Shown here: piece after piece, positions 55,882-64,000 of the stretch
Layout of the letters: every line of letters begins with the position of its first letter
How positions within the stretch are numbered: position 1 is the first letter of the stretch
NCBI GenBank assembly: GCA_963844115.1
Contig: CAWJNN010000019.1
Location: 62,001 to 126,000 of the forward strand
Reading direction: 5' to 3'
Length of the DNA: 64,000 bases
From: CS4-C045 sp963844115
GTDB taxonomy: Bacteria > Planctomycetota > Planctomycetia > Pirellulales > UBA7805
Position numbers and translations under genes: made by a program
Notes under the pieces: generated by a model
Told to the model about the DNA's origin: nothing
What the model saw: the letters and a program-made list of their open reading frames with translations, nothing else
The model's database searches: none

Positions 55882-56733
55882 TTAATTTCCTGGCAGATCT
55901 TGCGCAAGCTGGGTGTCGAGATGTTCGCGCTGCGACCTTTCGAGCCGTGCCTGCGCAAGATGAAATGCATTTGGGCGCCGTCGCCAGAACTCGATCGCCT
56001 CGCGCAACGCGCGTAACGTCGCCGGATCGTCAAGCGACTGCACGACCGTTTCGACCAGCCGGCTCAGTTCTTGTCGCTCGAAATACATGGCCGCCGAATA
56101 AATCAATGCCCGCAAGTCGTCGGCGCGGCGCCACTCGCGCGGCAGACGTTCGTCGTGTGCCATGTCAAAGTCGATCCAACAAGCGGTCTTCGCTTGTTCG
56201 TCGACCAGGACATTGAAGATCGTTGCATCACCGTGCGAATGCGACGCGGTTCCTGGCGATTCGGCATCCACTGGCAGCTTGTGAAATTCCTGCAGCGCCG
56301 CGACCGCCGCCGCAACCATCTCCAGCTTCGTCGCCGTGTGTGTCCGGGCAGAGGCGAGCACCTGGGCAAGTGGCCGGCCAGGCAATGCCGGTATTACGAT
56401 TCGGCCTCGCGCGTCGCACTGCACGTCGCGATGGTAAAGCAAGGCGTGCATTGCACATTCACGTTTTTCCCAACCGCGGGCCTCAAGCACTCGCGTGCCG
56501 GACCGGGACATCCACAGATAAACGTTACCGGCGACAATCAGCGGCGCGCGCCACCAGGGCCTGTGCTTTTCGTAAACAATTTCGCCCTCGCGCTCGATGC
56601 GTCGCGTGCGGGTGTATCGCGCACGTGCCAGAAGTCCACCGAGCCAATACGCACAGCGGTAGCGAACGGCGAACAACACTGCCATGGATTTGATGCTGTC
56701 AGGGGCCGGAACAAAATCAGCAGGCCGGAACAA
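55882..56733 (-). CDS. Kinase-like phosphotransferase (lipopolysaccharide/Kdo kinase-type fold)
   Basis: Fourth gene of the glycan operon. The catalytic loop reads SHGDATIFNVLVD, and a later WIDFDMAHDERLPREWRRADDLRALIYSA supplies the metal-binding Asp. These match small-molecule kinases of the Kdo/WaaP and aminoglycoside phosphotransferase type rather than Ser/Thr kinases. At 283 residues it is normal length. It begins 24 bp after the glycosyltransferase stop. A role in phosphorylating a lipid-linked sugar is inferred from context. Confidence 0.8.
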   Translation of the reverse strand: MFRPADFVPAPDSIKSMAVLFAVRYRCAYWLGGLLARARYTRTRRIEREGEIVYEKHRPWWRAPLIVAGNVYLWMSRSGTRVLEARGWEKRECAMHALLYHRDVQCDARGRIVIPALPGRPLAQVLASARTHTATKLEMVAAAVAALQEFHKLPVDAESPGTASHSHGDATIFNVLVDEQAKTACWIDFDMAHDERLPREWRRADDLRALIYSAAMYFERQELSRLVETVVQSLDDPATLRALREAIEFWRRRPNAFHLAQARLERSQREHLDTQLAQDLPGN

Positions 56734-56757
56734 GCGACGCGTTTGCGCGTTCTCGCT

Positions 56758-57509
56758 TTAGCGGATGCGGTCAGTGTAATTGACGCGGCCGCTGAAATGC
56801 AGGATCGCCCACAAGTATTTCAAATACGTTAGCGTATAACCAAACGGCTGACGCTCCATACGGCGGCTGGAAGTCTTGGCGGTCAGCGTGCGATCGTAAA
56901 TCAGCCGCGCCGGACGCGTGCGATACAGCCCCGCCAGAATCGGCCATTCCTCGCCAATCGCCACCCGCTCGTCGAACGGTCCCAACTCGTCGAACACCTC
57001 GCTTGTACAAAACATGAACGCCGGCATGGCCTTGGCCCGCGCCAGCGGCAAGCGTCGCACGTGGTCCCAGAAAAACCACCAGAACCGCGCCCGCAGGCCG
57101 CCGTCCAGCTCGGCCAGCCGCGTAATGCCGGCTTCGTAGGCAGAACGGTCACAATGGTCCACAATCCGCCGCAGCGCGTGCTCTGGAATCTGCGTGTCCG
57201 CGTCAATGAAAACCAGGATCCGCCCCCTCGCCATGCCCGCCCCGTGGTTGCGGGCCCGCGCCGCACCGCGCCCGGACACATTTCGATTCGCAATCGGCCG
57301 CAACCGTTATGCGCGCTGGCAGCCGTAACGGTATCATCCTGGCTTTCGTTATCGACCAAGATCACTTCTACCTGATCGGCGCGGACTGCTGAGTTGATCG
57401 TTTCGTTGTCCTGTAGATAATCGCTAGCCCGCAAAGCGGCGGCGATCGTGTCACCGATCCACGCTTCTTCGTTGTAGGCGGGAATAATCACCGAAAGCTG
57501 GACGCTCAT
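56758..57509 (-). CDS. Glycosyltransferase family 2 (one frameshift)
   Basis: Third gene of the glycan operon. The GT2 start LSVIIPAYNEEAWIGDTI, the VEVILVDNESQDDT strand and the DAD motif in ILVFIDADTQIPEHALR are present, followed by PFDERVAIGEEWPILAGL. The frame changes near 57305, next to GCGCGC. Joined length is about 250 residues, compact for GT2. Its ATG overlaps the methyltransferase stop in ATGA, which indicates translational coupling. It probably transfers a sugar from a nucleotide donor to a membrane or lipid acceptor. Confidence 0.85.
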
Positions 57510-58118
57510 TGCAATTCCAGGGGTTCAAGAACAAACAGGTCGCGGCAGACGGGCAGCCCGAACGGCCTGCTTGTATCGACGTGTTTTACTTCCAGTCCGC
57601 TGCGGCGGGCCAGCTCGCGAAATCCTTCCTGCGTAAAATAACTGTGTGGACGCAACGGGCAGGGCGACGCTTTGACGAAGCGTACCCAGCGGGCAACGGC
57701 GAACGCAAAACGGCCCAGAACAAACTCTCGCATACTCAGCAGCGCCAATCCCATCAGCCCGCGATACGTCGACTGCAACACGACAACTCGACCGTGAGTC
57801 ACCCAACGCGCCTCGGTCAGTAGTTCCACCGGATCCCGCGGATATTGCAAGATAAACATCATCAAGCTGGCGGAAAAGGCATCGCCCGCAAACGGTAGCC
57901 GGCGGCCGTCAAACACGACGGGGCCGTTGCCGACAACCGACATATCCACCACATCGGCCTCGACCAGCTCCAGTTCGGTACTCTGCCGAAGTGCGACGGC
58001 GTTATGGCCAGTTCCCGAACCGATATCCAGCAACCGTCCGCTTGCTGGCAGATGCGGCCTGACGCGCTGGGCCAAAGCGGGCCCGTCTTTCGGCGATTCG
58101 GTTTAACAAGTTTTTCAT
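57506..58118 (-). CDS. SAM-dependent class I methyltransferase (one frameshift)
   Basis: Second gene of the glycan operon. The SAM-binding loop is RLLDIGSGTGHNAVALR, then LELVEADVVDM and LPFAGDAFSASLMMFILQY, the Methyltransf_11 pattern. The start is the ATG at 58118 (MKNLLNRIAERRAR), which overlaps the deacetylase stop in ATGA. The frame changes near 58074 and removing one base gives ERRARLAQRVRPHLPASG. About 204 residues. The acceptor is probably the same glycan or lipid as in the neighbouring enzymes. Confidence 0.82.
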
Positions 58119-58906
58119 GACACCGGACGCCCGTTGCCGGCCAACAGTTGTGAAAGCAGCACAGGCCGCCGCCCGGAATCCAGCAACGCCTGAATGACAC
58201 GCACAATGCGCGGCAGATACCCGCGCACGACGTCATGAGGATGAACCACAACGACCGGCAGCGCCCGTTTGCGAATGCGATGTGCCAGGCCCCCACAGGC
58301 CTCGCCCACGTAACCCGCGCCAGGAACAACGCCCAGATCCCACGACCACGTCGCGGTCGGCAGTCGAATTTCCTCGACCGTCGAGACGTTTTGCAATCCC
58401 ACGCAAAACGAAAGGCCGTGACGATTTAGCATCTGCGACGTTACCTTTCCCTGTTGCCAGGCTGGTGGCGCAAAACCCACGGCCCGTTTTGCCAACACGT
58501 CCCACAAGATAGCCTGTCCCTCGGCGACCCGCTGTTCGCATTCCTCGCCACTCAGCCGCCGAAGTTCGTCGGCGTCTCCGGTGAATCGAGCGACCAGGCC
58601 GCGATGTTCCGTATTCTGATGGGTCAGGCCATGCAGCAACAGCTCGTCACAATTATCGGTTACCAGCTGCACAAATTCGGCATCGTCGCGAGTGATTGTC
58701 TTTCCGCCCCAACGCGGCACGACCGCGGCAGCCATTTCGGAGCCCAACAACGGCCGCAACGCCGCGCAGAGTTCGCTCAATTGATCGAGAAACACGGGAG
58801 CGACATCGTGAATGCAAACGTACAGCGACGACCGCGATTGTTCCCGCCATCGCGGAACGATGGAAGATGGTTCGGCAGGACGTTCGGTTACCTTGGACAA
58901 GGCCAT
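58115..58906 (-). CDS. Polysaccharide deacetylase-like protein (DUF2334)
   Basis: First gene of the glycan operon. The strand LYVCIHDVAP with the HD pair, then PRWGGKTITRDDAEF and LLLHGLTHQNTEH, then VVVVHPHDVVRGYL, match the NodB/DUF2334 deacetylase fold, in which Asp and two His bind a metal. The ATG at 58906 gives 263 residues; an extended frame to 58990 has no recognisable features. It probably removes an acetyl or similar group from a sugar on a surface polymer or lipid. Confidence 0.85.
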   Translation of the reverse strand: MALSKVTERPAEPSSIVPRWREQSRSSLYVCIHDVAPVFLDQLSELCAALRPLLGSEMAAAVVPRWGGKTITRDDAEFVQLVTDNCDELLLHGLTHQNTEHRGLVARFTGDADELRRLSGEECEQRVAEGQAILWDVLAKRAVGFAPPAWQQGKVTSQMLNRHGLSFCVGLQNVSTVEEIRLPTATWSWDLGVVPGAGYVGEACGGLAHRIRKRALPVVVVHPHDVVRGYLPRIVRVIQALLDSGRRPVLLSQLLAGNGRPVS

Positions 58907-58980
58907 GGGTTCTCGACAGAGTAACTTGTAGGTTAACGATCCGAAGCCGCCCGCGTAACGCCGCTCATCGGAGACGTCTC

Positions 58981-58995
58981 GGAGGGCCATCGTAC
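58981..58995. repeat. Half-site of the TACGATGGCCCTC element
   Basis: GGAGGGCCATCGTAC, identical to the right arm of the element at 31762-31835; no matching left arm follows within sight. Confidence 0.7.
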
Positions 58996-59164
58996 ATAAT
59001 TTTAAGGCGGTGGGGGCATACGAAAATCGACATGTGCTTGACGCGCCTCAGCGAGCAGAGAATCGGTAAATAGCAAGTGGGTAAAGGGCACGGGAATGGC
59101 CGTGTAGAAAATCTGCGATTCGACGACAACTTTCAGCCACGGATGGAACACGGCCGCAACCCAA

Positions 59165-59233
59165 GTAGGACGGAATGCCATTCCGTCCAGACGGATTACG
59201 GGCACCGACGCGGAGCGTTGGTCGCCGTCCTAC
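59165..59233. repeat. Palindromic element with nested inverted repeats
   Basis: Outer 9-bp arms (GTAGGACGG / CCGTCCTAC) enclose a perfect inner palindrome (GGACGGAATG-C-CATTCCGTCC, 59168-59188). The design recalls the element at 47420-47488 but with a different core. Confidence 0.8.
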
Positions 59234-59445
59234 GAATTTGCGCAAGAAAACAGGAAATCGATTGTTAGTAGCACGGATTTTATGAAGTGGGAAGTGCTCT
59301 GTAGAAAACCCACGGATTCTGCTTGCGGTCATCGCAAGTGCGTAGCGTGAGCAAGCGAGTTCGATCGGCCTGAATTCGTGGAGTCGGATGGTTGCTCACA
59401 CCTTAGGTTCACCTACTGCTCTTGATCGTTTAACCGCGTCCCATA

Positions 59446-59497
59446 GGAGATTGCCGGAAAACGCGCCGCATCAGGGACAAACTTGTCGGCAATCTCC
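59446..59497. repeat. Inverted repeat GGAGATTGCCG / CGGCAATCTCC
   Basis: Perfect 11-bp arms with a 30-bp loop, about 640 bp upstream of the PEP-CTERM start. Confidence 0.65.
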
Positions 59498-59633
59498 GAC
59501 GGGCAGCGTGTCGGTTGGGCGTTCCCCCCGCCGGTTCGCGGTCAACCAATTGCGGTGAACATGCCCGCACACCTTGCTTGTTGATCTTGTCGATCCTGTA
59601 ATCTTGGTAACAGTTCCGTTAGTTAATGGGATG

Positions 59634-59683
59634 CGCATAGGGGAATTCCCTATGCGAATATCACTTAGACAAAAGATAAGTGA
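59634..59683. promoter_or_regulatory. Two adjacent hairpins upstream of the PEP-CTERM gene
   Basis: CGCATAGGG-GAATT-CCCTATGCG (59634-59656) and TCACTTA-nine bases-TAAGTGA (59661-59683) are separated by 4 bp. They could be operator sites or part of a structured leader; no function is shown. Confidence 0.4.
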
Positions 59684-60134
59684 GCGCTATTACACGCAAT
59701 TTTCTTGTCACGAGCTCATATATAAAATAACTCGCGAATATTCGACCGAATGATTGACTTTGCCCTGCGGCGTCCTTAGATTGATTGCTGCCAATGAAGT
59801 GAAATTAACTACATCCTTGGGGCAAGCTCCTGCTTCGCGAAAAACGCCTGCTTCGTTTTGTGATCCTTGTGATTGCCGAACGTGCCAGGCGTTTTTTCGT
59901 GGACTCGTCGCTTGTTTCAAACTCGTCGCCATTCCGGCCATGGAGTAGAGATTTAACGATTCGATAGTGCCGAAACTTCCTAAGCGCTCGAGGCGTATGC
60001 CTGGGGTTTGGACGTGTGGGCATTTTTTTGTGCGCGATTGTTTTGAGCGACGGCCACGGCTGGCACGAGCGGGTTCTGCACGGTTGCGAAGATTTTCCAT
60101 GAGAGGTTGCCACATGCAGATTTGGAGAACAATT

Positions 60135-60841
60135 ATGAAAAAGTTAGTGATAGCGTTGTGCCCATTTGTCGTAGTACTTGTCGCTCAACCTTGTGCGGCC
60201 AGCGAGGTGGCGTATTCGTTTTCAGGAAGCGGGGTCTCTCCGACTGGAGCGACACCTTTTGGACTACCGGCCACAGCTCCCGTTAGCGGGCACTTTGCGT
60301 ATGATACGACCACTGGTGGCGTCGTCGTTGGGGACGAAACAACGTACGCGCAAAGCCGGTTCAACGGATTCTTCCTCTCATTTGGTGGCGGTGCCGCTAC
60401 GTTTCGCGCGGACAACTATACCGTCAAGATTAACGACGATTTCATGCCGGTGCAGGTGGAACTTTCGATACGATGAACATCCTTGTCAACCAGCCTGGGT
60501 TTCCACTGACGTCGATTCACGCCAATGGCGTCGAGCAACCGGTTGGGATCGGTTTCATGTTATTAGGCCTGCGTTTTTCCCCGACCTTGCTTGGGACCAC
60601 TGAACCGCTCCCGGCGGCCTTACCACCGATACCCGCAAATCCCTCTACAACGATACATCTGTTTGGTGATGGCGTCTTTGGCCCGCCCGACGTGTTGTTC
60701 AGTATTGATTCGCTTTCTCCCGTGACCCTACCACCGCCGCCTGCGAGCGCACCGGAACCGTCGTCGGCGCTGTTGTGCCTGGTGGGGCTGACGATGCTGT
60801 GTGGCATGCGGCCGCGCTGGAGGCCGACGCGGAATTCATAA
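60135..60841 (+). CDS. PEP-CTERM sorted exported protein (one frameshift)
   Basis: The signal peptide MKKLVIALCPFVVVLVAQP starts at the ATG at 60135, preceded by GGAG. The middle is a beta-rich domain (EVAYSFSGSGVSPTGATPFG, VSGHFAYDTTTGGVVVGDE). The C-terminus is a PEP-CTERM signal: APEPSSALLCLVGLTML then a basic RPRWRPTR tail, the recognition sequence for an exosortase that anchors or releases proteins. The frame changes near 60465 (adding one base gives a read-through into TFDTMNILVNQPGFP); there is no GCGC here. No exosortase gene is in the window. Confidence 0.82.
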
Positions 60842-60882
60842 AATCGTGGTAGAGAACCGCGCGGTGCGGAGGGCTAGCCGTG

Positions 60883-61908
60883 ATGGACCGAGGTTTTCAA
60901 TCAGAACAGTGCACTGACCGTCAAATGGTCGACGGTTCGCTCAATCTGCGCGACCTGCGCGGTTTTACTTTAGTCGAACTTCTGGTCGTGATAGGCATCA
61001 TCGGGATGCTGGTTGCTGTCCTGCTGCCGGCGATTCAGGCGACTCGGGAAGCGGCCCGGCGGATGGAATGTGCCAATAACCTCAAACAAATTGGGCTGGG
61101 GCTGCACAGTTTTGAAAGCTCGTATCGCCGGTTGCCGATCGGCGCACAAGCGAAATCCTCGTTCGGGGTTTCGTGGTGGGTGGAAGTCATCCCTTATGTG
61201 AACGATCCGGCGATTGTCGACGGCTTTAAGCTGAACACGGCCCATGCGGGCTCGGTATTGCTCAATCCTCAGAACGCACAAATTATCGACGGCTGGGTCG
61301 TGCCGACCTTGCAGTGCCCGTCGAGCCCCCTGCCGCGAACGGATCTTCAATACAACTTCAAACTGATGGTGCCGTCGTATGTCGGCATTTCGGGTGCCAC
61401 GAGTCACGACGGGTTTCCCGAAACCCGTGTTGCGCCCTGTTGTGCGCCAACGAACGACAGTGAGATCTCGGGTGGCGGGGTCTTGATTCCTAATCAGGCG
61501 ATCCGCTTCAAGCAGATTACCGACGGTCTTTCTCGGACGCTGGCCGTGGGGGAGTGCTCCGACTACGCGATCGATTCCTTAAATCGACAGCGCCGAATCG
61601 ACGGCAGTCATCCCGTGGGCTGGATCACCGGGACGGTCGCGCCGGGCACGCCGCCCAACTACACGAACTCGTTTCCGGCCACCGAAAGCAGCTTTAATAT
61701 CACCACGGTTCGGTACGGACCGAACATGAAGGATTACGACCAGCCCGGGGTGCGGGATGTCGCGCGAGGTCCCAACAATCCGTTGATCTCGCCCCACCCC
61801 GGGGGCGTGAACATGCTGATGGTCGGTGGCGCGGTCGATTTCGTCGAGGACGAGATCGACCTGGTGTTGCTCAAGGAGATGGCGACGCGGGATGACAAAT
61901 CACGCTGA
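60883..61908 (+). CDS. DUF1559 pseudopilin-like protein
   Basis: The second DUF1559 protein. A leader of about 27 residues precedes RGFTLVELLVVIGIIGMLVA, the prepilin cleavage site and helix. LPAIQATREAARRMECANNLKQIG and the C-terminal SPHPGGVNMLMVGGAVDFV block match the family. The mature length is near 310 residues. The ATG at 60883 has GGAGGGC upstream; a GTG at 60880 is the alternative. It follows the PEP-CTERM gene by 41 bp, so the two exported proteins may be cotranscribed. Confidence 0.93.
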   Translation: MDRGFQSEQCTDRQMVDGSLNLRDLRGFTLVELLVVIGIIGMLVAVLLPAIQATREAARRMECANNLKQIGLGLHSFESSYRRLPIGAQAKSSFGVSWWVEVIPYVNDPAIVDGFKLNTAHAGSVLLNPQNAQIIDGWVVPTLQCPSSPLPRTDLQYNFKLMVPSYVGISGATSHDGFPETRVAPCCAPTNDSEISGGGVLIPNQAIRFKQITDGLSRTLAVGECSDYAIDSLNRQRRIDGSHPVGWITGTVAPGTPPNYTNSFPATESSFNITTVRYGPNMKDYDQPGVRDVARGPNNPLISPHPGGVNMLMVGGAVDFVEDEIDLVLLKEMATRDDKSR

Positions 61909-62032
61909 TCAGACCCAAATCGCGCTGGGGAGTGTCGGATCTCGCGTGTGTTTTGCGATTGATTGTATGACGGGCCTCCGCCGTGCGGCAGGCGACTCAC
62001 CACTCGGTTTCTCTCAATAGATGAGGTGGAAA

Positions 62033-62776
62033 ATGCGTATCTTGTTGTTTCTCCCCCTGTTGTTCCTGTTATCTCCGCCCCACGCGACGGCGGCCGAGTC
62101 GGCCGCTGACGACTACGGCTTTCCTTACTATTGCCCGCTGTACGTCGTTTACGAGTTTTCACCGACTTATTTCCTTTACTTCTGCGAGAAGTTTCCCAGT
62201 AGTTGTACAGACATCCCGGCAGGCGATTATTGGGTGGGCGACTTGCCAAACATTCCCTATCAAAACTGCGGCACGAATGACTGTGGTGAAGGAAGTTTCA
62301 AAGATGATGCGAAAGTCGCACTTGCCGCGGCAGCTCCGCCGAAGTCAAACCATCCCAGTCCGTTTCCGGGACTCAAAACGAAAGTCCCACTCGACTATAT
62401 GCACGACAGGGATGTGGGTAATGGTATACCAGGCAGCACGGTGGGAACCGGAGTCAACAGGGAGAGGAATTGCCATTTCGTGAAATTCAAAGATGATGCC
62501 CGCAAGGTGCGCTATGCCAAAGTGATCGAAGTCCGCTTCAATCGCAAAGTATCGCGCAGGGGCGGTGCCACGGACCAGGAATTGGCCGGTCAATGGGTAT
62601 CGAAATTTATGGCCTTTGAGGTCACCGTCACCCCGGCGGACGAGGATTTCGAAGTTCACAATGTCATGGCTGCTGAAAAGCTGCACCCGAATGATACGCA
62701 CGTCTATCGCGGTCTGATCGCCATTGACAATACGATCGGCAAAGCCGTCAACGTGCTGGTTTTTCTGGCGAAGTGA
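62033..62776 (+). CDS. Secreted protein rich in Tyr and Cys, unknown function
   Basis: The signal peptide MRILLFLPLLFLLSPPHATA starts at the ATG at 62033, which has GAGGTGG in good spacing; an ATG at 62021 overlaps that site. The N-terminal mature part has FPYYCPLYVVYEFSPTYFLYF and several Cys in pairs (CEKFPSSC, CGTNDC). The C-terminal part has KVIEVRFNRKVSRRGGATD and MAFEVTVTPADEDFEV with no recognised domain. It lies 124 bp after the DUF1559 gene on the same strand. I do not recognise it. Confidence 0.7.
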   Translation: MRILLFLPLLFLLSPPHATAAESAADDYGFPYYCPLYVVYEFSPTYFLYFCEKFPSSCTDIPAGDYWVGDLPNIPYQNCGTNDCGEGSFKDDAKVALAAAAPPKSNHPSPFPGLKTKVPLDYMHDRDVGNGIPGSTVGTGVNRERNCHFVKFKDDARKVRYAKVIEVRFNRKVSRRGGATDQELAGQWVSKFMAFEVTVTPADEDFEVHNVMAAEKLHPNDTHVYRGLIAIDNTIGKAVNVLVFLAK

Positions 62777-62809
62777 CCCTGCGTCAGCACGGGAAACTTT
62801 GTAGCGAAA

Positions 62810-62835
62810 AACGAGTCCGGTTCGCCGGGCTCGTT
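62810..62835. terminator. Hairpin with TTCG tetraloop between convergent genes
   Basis: An 11-bp stem (AACGAGTCCGG / CCGGGCTCGTT, one G-T wobble) closed by TTCG, the very stable tetraloop, lies between the stop codons of the convergent genes ending at 62776 and 62845. It is a good candidate bidirectional terminator. Confidence 0.65.
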
Positions 62836-62844
62836 CCTTGCCCC

Positions 62845-64000
62845 TTATTCTTCCGGTAGAAAACGAGGCCTTGCACTGCGGACGCAGCGAAAACCGATTC
62901 CGGGACAATACAGATACTGCATGACGGCCATTGAATGCGAATGCCGTCTGTGCTCAATGGCGGTCGTTGGGTTGCCGTCGATGACTACCAGGTCGCCACC
63001 TTTTACGAGGTAATGATTAAAATAGTGACGCGCGGCACCAGGATCTGCTGACCGTAATTGTATCGGTCGGCGATCTTCGTAATGCGGATATCGATCAGGT
63101 TGCTCGCGAAATTCAACCGGAAGGTACATGCTGACGTTAGTTGGTAATTCGTTCCTCATGACTTTTGCATACGTTGACGTCCATTCTGCGACATTGGAGT
63201 TGAGTCCGATGATTTGATTTTTTGGACCAGCGCGATCACAGTCCGGCATACCGACACGGCGAAACCCATCATCCGCCTCGCCCATTCCAGTTTCATCGCA
63301 GTCGAAGGAGGCTGCCAGCGACGCAGCCAACTCCCATTCGGCCGCCGTCGGAAGGCGTTTGCCGGCATTCTCCGCCGCTTTGCGAGCCTCTCCAAAGCTG
63401 ACAGTCATTGCGTGCGACTCTGACCGCGGGCGTATTCTCTGGTAATTCTTACTTGCCGGTTCATTGTCAGTCGATTTCTTCCAGTCCCCCAACGTGAACT
63501 CGTGCGGGTCAATATAGAAGGCTCGTGTTGCCGAACCTGGTGCGTTGTCAGCATGCGTGTTCGTGGGAGATTGAATCAGAACCATACCTTCGACAACATC
63601 GGAATCCGGAATGTGAATGTCATAGAGTACCGCGCCGTCAAATTCTTCAGCCCGGTACCAGGTGCTCTCGCGATACATGCCACCCATCGCATCCGGATAG
63701 GCTGGTACTAATCGATAGACTTCTTGAAAGCGGCCATCATCAAGTGCGGCAACCACCAAATACTTTCCTGGCAGCAATTGGATCGCCAAGGGTGTGCGCT
63801 GCTTGGGATATACGGCTTGTTCGCCCTGGGGCTCAAGCGTCTGTGAGTCGAGCGGAACAAAGGCAACCCGGGCGCCGCTCGGTTTGGTATCCAGCCGGAC
63901 GGTGGTGTGCGTGAGGGACCGGTTTTCGTGAAACGTCAACGCTGCCACGCCCATCGAGCAGAGGGCGAGAAAGGCCAGACCAATCGCGCTGGTCACCGCG
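62845..64000 (-). CDS. SUMF1/formylglycine-generating enzyme-like domain protein (5' partial)
   Basis: The reading frame remains open at the window edge. A membrane helix (AIGLAFLALCSMGVAALTF) is followed by a PEGA-like beta segment (TTVRLDTKPSGARVAFVPL), then a C-terminal SUMF1 domain: FTLGDWKK, GKRLPTAAEWELAASLAA, IGLNSNVAEWTSTYA and CPGIGFRCVRSARP. In planctomycetes this combination often forms the C-terminus of Ser/Thr kinases, so the missing N-terminus may be a kinase domain; that is inference. The active-site cysteines of true FGE are not obvious, so it is probably a binding domain. Confidence 0.8.
   Translation of the reverse strand, partial: AVTSAIGLAFLALCSMGVAALTFHENRSLTHTTVRLDTKPSGARVAFVPLDSQTLEPQGEQAVYPKQRTPLAIQLLPGKYLVVAALDDGRFQEVYRLVPAYPDAMGGMYRESTWYRAEEFDGAVLYDIHIPDSDVVEGMVLIQSPTNTHADNAPGSATRAFYIDPHEFTLGDWKKSTDNEPASKNYQRIRPRSESHAMTVSFGEARKAAENAGKRLPTAAEWELAASLAASFDCDETGMGEADDGFRRVGMPDCDRAGPKNQIIGLNSNVAEWTSTYAKVMRNELPTNVSMYLPVEFREQPDRYPHYEDRRPIQLRSADPGAARHYFNHYLVKGGDLVVIDGNPTTAIEHRRHSHSMAVMQYLYCPGIGFRCVRSARPRFLPEE

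Larger units (their letters stand above)
58907..60134. other. Long intergenic region with palindromic elements
   Basis: At 1228 bp this is the largest non-coding stretch in the window, between the glycan operon and the PEP-CTERM gene. It holds the half-site at 58981, the element at 59165-59233, the inverted repeat at 59446-59497 and the hairpins at 59634-59683. Minus ORF 59708-60115 and plus ORF 59754-59948 look spurious. No tRNA or known riboswitch was recognised, but the hairpins could belong to an unknown leader RNA. Confidence 0.5.

Noticed and set aside
59708..60115. Minus-strand ORF of 135 codons and plus ORF 59754-59948 upstream of the PEP-CTERM gene
   Set aside because: No ribosome binding site, domain or plausible composition; they overlap each other in a region with other structure.

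Overview
The window looks like chromosomal DNA of a planctomycete, probably a Pirellulales-type lineage. The evidence is family content: two DUF1559 pseudopilin-like proteins, a PEP-CTERM protein, a kinase-like protein fused to an extracytoplasmic beta-helix, small zinc-ribbon proteins, a YXWGXW-repeat protein, a DUF11-repeat lipoprotein, and housekeeping genes scattered singly rather than in classical operons. I see no rRNA, tRNA, CRISPR array, transposase, phage gene or recognisable defence system. This is a core-genome window with many lineage-specific membrane and secreted proteins.

Layout. 0-9 kb: end of a beta-helix protein, thioredoxin-like lipoprotein, aspS, miaA, HD hydrolase with a zinc-ribbon membrane protein, zinc-ribbon protein, ACT-domain protein, thioesterase. 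9-25 kb: DUF11 lipoprotein, LigD-type phosphoesterase, tyrS, ispD, HD-GYP protein, M50 protease, Nudix hydrolase, pseudokinase/beta-helix protein, deaminase, RmlD-like reductase, YXWGXW protein. 25-35 kb: secretin, DUF423 protein, S41 protease, folC, DUF1559 protein. 35-40 kb: three-gene ABC export locus whose permease carries a PDZ domain. 40-48.6 kb: SLOG protein, LysM protein, rsmH, purQ, purL, lone GspF-like protein. 48.7-55.8 kb: membrane and secreted proteins of mostly unknown function. 55.8-58.9 kb: a translationally coupled four-gene operon (deacetylase, methyltransferase, glycosyltransferase, sugar-kinase-like) that probably modifies a surface glycan or glycolipid. 60-64 kb: PEP-CTERM protein, DUF1559 protein, unknown secreted protein, SUMF1-domain protein.

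Two features cut across the window. First, at least nine genes, including the essential aspS, tyrS and purL, are split by one-base frameshifts. By hand count 15 of 19 junctions lie within about 10 bp of a GCGC tetranucleotide. I read this as systematic indel error at a modified motif, not as real gene decay, so split genes are annotated as single CDSs. Second, short tandem repeats (units of 7 to 23 bp) and palindromic intergenic elements are unusually dense. The most striking is a pair of inverted G-rich heptad arrays that fills the whole ispD-tyrS gap.
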